Assembly: GCA_037074615.1 (NCBI GenBank)
Contig: CM073544.1
Coordinates: 15,889,891 to 15,953,890 of the forward strand
Direction: 5' to 3'
DNA from: Leucaena leucocephala
Taxonomy: Eukaryota; Streptophyta; Magnoliopsida; Fabales; Fabaceae
Length of the DNA: 64,000 bases
Within the stretch, counting starts at the first letter, position 1, and the number at the start of each line of letters is the position of its first letter. Below are positions 59,211-64,000 of this stretch, in pieces. The notes beneath the pieces are model-generated. The model was not told where the DNA came from and did not search any database. It saw nothing but the letters and a program-made list of their open reading frames with translations. The position numbers and the translations under genes were made by a program.

Positions 59211-59390
59211 CTGTTTCTATTTCGCAGAGCAGTAGGAAGGCAGAAGAAGGATATACCACACGGGCGAAAGAGAAAAAAAGGAGATGCCAAAGCCAAAGAT
59301 AACGACGAAGAAGGTGGAGGCCGGAGACGGCAACGATGGAACCTGGAGTACAATGAAATATCGGGAAGCTAGGGATTCAAGATTTTTGAA
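59211..59390 (-). other. Probable 5' UTR exon of the U5-40K gene
   Basis: On the minus strand a GC-richer leader of about 180 bp ends 'aatagaaacag' before a GTAGTC donor at 59210-59209. The acceptor would be just upstream of 57568, giving a 1.6-kb leader intron. No competing gene is seen in this stretch. The transcription start is not resolved. Confidence 0.5.
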
Positions 59391-59449
59391 GTGCGACGGC
59401 ATAAATCAATTTTGACGGTGTGTCGTGCGGGTATATCCCTAGATTTTCC

Positions 59450-61534
59450 CGTAAAAGTTCCATGAAATAGCGGAGAATGGTTTTTTTTTATCTACGTTAT
59501 CAGCCCCCTCAAGTTTAATTTTTATCAATCAATTTTGTATAATCTTATATGAAATTTTATGTTTATATTTAATTTTATTGAACTAATAATTGTGTTTCCA
59601 ATCTGGCAATCTATAAAAACATTGACATACTTAAATTAATAATTAGATTATTTACAATTATATAACTTCAAAATTATAAGAATTAATAATAAATAATTAT
59701 AAAACTTTAAAGACTTGATTAATAAAAATTAAATTTCAATTTCTAAATCACAAAGTTAAAGGATAAAAAATTTCAATATTTCAAAATAAAAACAAAATAA
59801 CAAATTGAATTGAAATTGGTAAAAACTTAAGTTAAACTATTAAATTCAATTTTTTTTAAAAAAAGGCAAAAGAGTAAAATAACCTCCTCCTATTTAACCT
59901 TTAAACAGACAAAGCTCTTTTCTATTTTTAAAATGTATATATATCTTTTTTAAAATAAAAAGTTACATAATAAAGATCTTCATTAAATTTCAAAATTTTC
60001 TTTTAATCTATTTAACTGAATATATGATTAGGAATAAAATATTTTTTAAAATATGAATATTATTTAAAAATTAGTTAGATTAATAAAATTTTAATGCATA
60101 TATTTTTTATTTTTTTATTTATGTAAATTTATTTATTAATGAATTAGAAATTTAATATAATATGAATAAATTGGCTAACATAATTAATGAATTTCAGTTT
60201 ACATATTATTACTTTTAATATAATAATTTTTAAAACATTCATTTAAATTTATCATACTTAATCGTTTAAATTTTTTTACCAAAAAGATATTTAAAATTCT
60301 TTAACTTTGTGATAGGGGTAGAGAAGGTAGACAATAAAAATTATGAGGGTAAACCAGTAATTTTTAATTCTTAAAATAGTTTCAATTAGAACCGTTGACA
60401 AAATATGTTAATAATTGGAGAAGAAATATAGGTTTTAATCCTGAATAGTTGTGGTCAACTTGTGTTTAGATTTTTCCACTCATACATTAGCCGTTTGGAG
60501 TTGTCACTATTACCAAATATTATAATGTTTGGGTTTGGGTTGTAGAAATGGTTCAAACTCCATCTAGTTTGGCTATTTTCTTTAAATTAAGTGTTCGATT
60601 GTTGATAAACGAATGAATTAATTATGTTTGATATAATAGAAATGAAAAAGTAAAAGTAAAATTTTTTATTTTTTTTATTTAGTACAATAAAAATTATTTT
60701 TATTTTTAACATTTCGAATTATTTCAGTTCCACCAAAAACTTTAAGAAATGAGATAATACAAATGAAAATAAAATATTTTAAACTATTTCGTCCTAAATT
60801 ATAAAATTTTTCGACAAGTTTAACCCTTCCTAAATTATAAAAAAAATATTTTAAACTATTTTATCTCAAGTTATAAAAAAAATATACATTAATTCTATAC
60901 TAATTTATATCCTACCAAACAAATTTTTAAAATTTATTTTTAACTTAATTCTATTTTTACTAAAATTTATTTTCAACTTAATTCTATTTTTACTTTTATT
61001 TTTATTCAAAAATTCTTCTACTTTACCAAACGTTACCCTTAGAGTTCATGAGGTGTTGCATGGCCAGGGACAAAGAATAGGGAGTGGGTAATATTTGGCT
61101 ATATGGAAGGCAATTAGCAACTAGGAGAGCTCTTTAGAAGAGAAGTTGCAATGTTTGTAATGAGGAGTATGTTTGCGATCCTGTGAATGTTGTTGGTTTA
61201 GCCTTGATTATGGAGTCTCTTGCATTGAAAGAAGCCTGGGTTCCTGGAGTCCTCCTTCAGGAACTATTCTGCATCATGAAAGGCATGTGATACTTGCTCT
61301 ACAATCCTGGGTTCCATTAAGCATCAAGCAATTTCAAATGATCATTGTCCAACACACGATAGTCACCATCGCTCGGATAAACCCAAGACAATTATCCTAT
61401 GGCGTACAAAATTAAATTCCTGTCACTGTAAACAACGTATACATGGCTATACGAAACTAAGGCCAACCAGCAACAAAAAAATAAGCAAAAATTAGATCTT
61501 TGGTACACAACGAGGCATATATATGATCACTACA
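59450..61534. other. AT-rich intergenic region
   Basis: Very AT-rich with homopolymer runs up to about 61020. The last 500 bp are more balanced and probably include the 3' UTR of the RS-rich gene. No gene recognised. Confidence 0.45.
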
Positions 61535-63235
61535 TTAGCTCTTGATGTTCCCAAAGAATCTTGAAAGGGGAACCGGACCATCTACGTCTTCATTATCATC
61601 ATCAGCGACCTTGCTTCTTGACCTGTGCTTCTTCTCTTTCTTTATTCTCTTAGACATGGACTTAGATCTTCGTGATACTCTCTCATCATCAGTACGAGAA
61701 GAATATGAAGATGATTCGGAGGAGCTAGATTCAGAAGACCTTCTCGAATGCTGTAACAGTAGAATAGGAAAGGAAATTAGCACGCATAAAACAGAATTAT
61801 TGCCCAACATTGCTTGGATCATTTGCATAAGTACTCATAAAGAGATTCATCAAAAGGGAAATGATATCGGATTTGCTTATTGAGCAATTAAATAAAAACA
61901 AAAGCAATATAATCTGAACACATTTGCTACCAAACTTGACTGCCAATTATTTTGCAAAATTCTTTACTTACTAGGGAGTGACAAAATCATTTAAAATCCA
62001 ATTTTTATTTTTTAAATAGGACCACCTCAATCATTACACCAAGAAACGTAATGCAATGACTAGCACGCCTATTGGCAATGGAACAAAGGTATCAGTGAGG
62101 ATGTACAAGATTTGGTAGAGACTAGCACTCCCATTCAAGTTAGAGAAAAAATAGAGAAGACATTTTAAAAGGAAAGCAAACAAAGCCTCAGACGCAATTC
62201 TCTTTTATCTTTTCTTGGATCTAAACAACAAAATAATCAGCACCTCCAAAGCAGAGATATATGACTAATTCAAATCAATTCACAAGCAAACTTCGAAAAA
62301 CTTTTTTGAACATGCGGACATACAATTTAGTTCCTGTTTAGTTTGCATGCAAACTATTGTTTCAAAAGTGTTTTTGGCTCAAATCATAAATTAAACAAAA
62401 AACTATCAAATATTCATAAGTGCTTCTAGACTAAACTATAGTTTTAGAGAGCCTAAAACCATAGTTTCGGATAAACTTGTGGAACTAACTTCTGAGTAAG
62501 GAAAAGTACTTTTAGACTGTGTAATGATAATTTTGTCAGTCCTTTTTCTCTATCATTTTACCCCATGCCTTTTCTAATAATTTAACTATCGAAAAAATCA
62601 TTTTGGTAATAACTATCTAAACACTTATTTCTTCAGAATTACTTTTCTTTCAAAAGCTATTCTCCATAATCTATTTTCTATAAGCTTTTCTCTATAAGCT
62701 AAACCAAATGGGCCCTCAACTACACTACAATAAGTTCAAATTACACCTACATCATAATTAGTCCAATATATATCATGGTAATGAGAAACAACGAGGAAAT
62801 ATGGTCAGTAGTTACAGTCTTCAAAGCCCAAACAAATAAAGTAATAGTAAGTTATATGATAAAATAAAGTGTCAAATTAGAATAGGACTTCTCAGTTCTT
62901 CTGTAGACAAGTAGAATTTAATAGGCATGCTTTAGGAGTCAAATTACCTTTCTCTTTTTGCTGCTGTGCTTCTTTGGAGATTTGTACCTTTTATCTGCAA
63001 AGTACATAACAAGTAATCATCACCATTAGAAGCTGAAGACAGAGCAAAGCACCAGTAAAACAAACCAAAAGTCTGCACCTTAAACATCCATACCTTTTCC
63101 ATGTTTAGACTTACTAGAAGAGTGATTTCTTCCTTGCGCAAGCTTGCATGCCCTTTCAGCATCTAGTTGAGCTCTGTACTCTCTCATCATCCTATCTGCA
63201 TCTGCTTCTAACTCCCCTTTTCTCATTTCTTCTTC
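61535..63235 (-). CDS. RS/Lys-rich protein, C-terminal exons only (partial)
   Basis: Three 3' exons on the minus strand: 63235-63094, 62994-62948 and 61750-61535, frames consistent, coding the last 134 residues. The first part is a charged helix (EEEMRKGELEADADRMMREY) followed by KYKSPKKHSSKKRK-like basic sequence, as read across the exon 62994-62948 junction. Then comes a Ser/Arg stretch (HSRRSSESSSSESSSYSS) and an end DVDGPVPLSRFFGNIKS. The C-terminal motif and composition suggest a nuclear, RNA-processing-type protein. I recall a similar plant family (At3g59800-like) but cannot assign a function. Upstream exons lie beyond 63326, where a copia element is inserted in the intron, or outside the window. 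Confidence 0.75.
62329..62715. mobile_element. Shorter MITE of the 'gggcc...tttgg' family in an intron
   Basis: The left end 'ttcctgtttagtttgcatgc' and right end 'aaaccaaatgggccc' are weakly complementary. 'aaccatagtttcggataaac' and 'actatctaaacacttattt' match modules of the purine-core MITEs, but the GA tract is lacking. It lies in the intron between the last two exons of the RS-rich gene. Confidence 0.5.
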
Positions 63236-63325
63236 CTAATGAACCAAATTTGTACCAATTGAGTATACAATTTATATTTGTTGAGGAGTTCAAGTATTCA
63301 AACTATAGATCCAACTTAAGGGGAG

Positions 63326-63620
63326 TGTTGAGATGCGCTAATTTATAATTAATTATTAATTAATTAATATTATATTCTATTAGTTATTTAATTAATTATC
63401 TAAAATTAAGTTTATATATTATTTAGGATCAGATTTAAATATTAAATTATCATATCTTAGAAAACTAAATCTAAGATATCAGGATTATGATAGATTCTAG
63501 GTTTAACCTATTAGTTTATATTTTTACCTATATAAAAGCCTATTTGTATTCTCATTCATTTAAGGATTAATAATATTTTGAGGCTTTTTCTCTCTACTCT
63601 CAATCCTTCAAATCTCCACA
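63326..63620 (+). mobile_element. Ty1/copia LTR
   Basis: 295 bp from TGTTGAGATGCGC to AATCTCCACA, with TG...CA ends. It is followed directly by 'tggtattagaggagg' at 63621, a match to the initiator-Met tRNA primer site apart from small changes. It is preceded directly by the purine stretch 'aaggggag'. A TATA-like 'ctatataaaa' lies at about 63529. It is inserted in an intron of the RS-rich gene, antisense to it, and runs out of the window. Confidence 0.8.
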
Positions 63621-63635
63621 TGGTATTAGAGGAGG
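63621..63635 (+). other. Primer-binding site of the copia element
   Basis: 'tggtattagaggagg' abuts the LTR end. It resembles the usual tggtatcagagc complement of initiator tRNA-Met with one early mismatch. Confidence 0.7.
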
Positions 63636-63728
63636 AATATTAAATCTTGGTTAATGTCTTGATGAAGAAGAAAAAGGTCAAACCTAAAGAGAAGGCACGC
63701 CTTTAAGTGAAAATTAGTTACATACGAT

Positions 63729-63990
63729 AGCACATGGTATCATAGGTTATAAGATTAGTTCATCTACCTCAAGTAAGATTAACAAAATCTCATAAGTTAT
63801 GGGATTAGTTCATCTACCTCAAGTGAGGTTAGATTAGTGTCTAAACCCAAGTGAGTTACGATGGAAGAGGGTAACTTGGGTCTCTTCCCACAAAATCTCA
63901 TAGGTTATGGGATTAGTTCGTCTACCTCAAGTGAGGTTAGATTAGTGTGTAAACCTAAGTAGATTACCATGATTGTATGAGCAAGTTGCT
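63729..63990 (+). repeat. Tandem repeats in the copia leader
   Basis: 'aaaatctcataagttatggg' with 'attagttcatctacctcaag' recurs at about 63784 and 63893 (period 109 bp). A shorter, diverged first copy lies at about 63733-63780. They lie between the primer site and where gag would start. Confidence 0.8.
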
Positions 63991-64000
63991 CTATGATGGA

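Noticed and set aside
1..64000. CRISPR arrays, operons, ribosome binding sites, bacterial-type systems
   Set aside because: The window is plant nuclear DNA with spliced genes. No such structures were seen.

Overview
This window is nuclear DNA of a eudicot plant. Evidence: long GT-AG introns, plant-specific gene families (an IQ67-domain protein, a MORF editing factor, a plastid stearoyl-ACP desaturase, a C2-GRAM-VASt protein), AT-rich intergenic DNA, and many plant-type SINEs, MITEs and LTR-retrotransposon remnants. I cannot place the species or order.

Layout. 1-3.8 kb: decayed Ty3/gypsy retrotransposon with stop codons, frameshifts and no reverse transcriptase. 4.3-6.1 kb (+): plastid RNA-editing factor MORF9. 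6.7-8.6 kb: a triplicated ~130-bp unit riddled with SINE insertions, one SINE nested in another. 9.8-19.2 kb (-): an 18-exon BAGP1-like C2/GRAM/VASt membrane protein. 20.4-21.0 kb: a purine-tract MITE. 21.8-24.8 kb (+): a five-exon plant-specific gene of unknown function. 27.7-28.2 kb (+): a small Arg-rich unknown protein. 30.7-36.2 kb (+): an IQD13/IQD14-like calmodulin-binding protein. 38.1-41.0 kb (+): stearoyl-ACP desaturase (FAB2/SSI2). 41-45.5 kb: SINE and MITE DNA. 45.5-53.1 kb (-): a ten-exon O-acetylserine(thiol)lyase whose exon 2 lacks four bases and so is frameshifted. 54.4-55.3 kb: a MITE inserted into a sister copy in opposite orientation, giving long inverted arms. 56.5-59.4 kb (-): the U5 snRNP 40 kDa WD40 protein. 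61.5-63.2 kb (-): C-terminal exons of an RS/Lys-rich protein. 63.3 kb to the end: a Ty1/copia LTR and leader inserted in an intron of that gene and running out of the window.

From memory of Arabidopsis locus numbers, the order BAGP1 - unknown gene - IQD - SACPD - OASTL - U5-40K matches the duplicated blocks At3g59660-At3g59760 and At2g43680-At2g43770, with members lost alternately. This window would then hold the more complete ancestral order. The genes are not an operon-like pathway. Their products act in plastid RNA editing, plastid lipid desaturation, sulfur assimilation, splicing, and calmodulin or membrane signalling. I found no undescribed multi-gene system. The most notable points are the exon-2 deletion in the OASTL gene, the hairpin-forming nested MITE, and the purine-core MITE family. 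All exon coordinates are my own hand-made splice models, checked for reading-frame consistency but not against transcripts.
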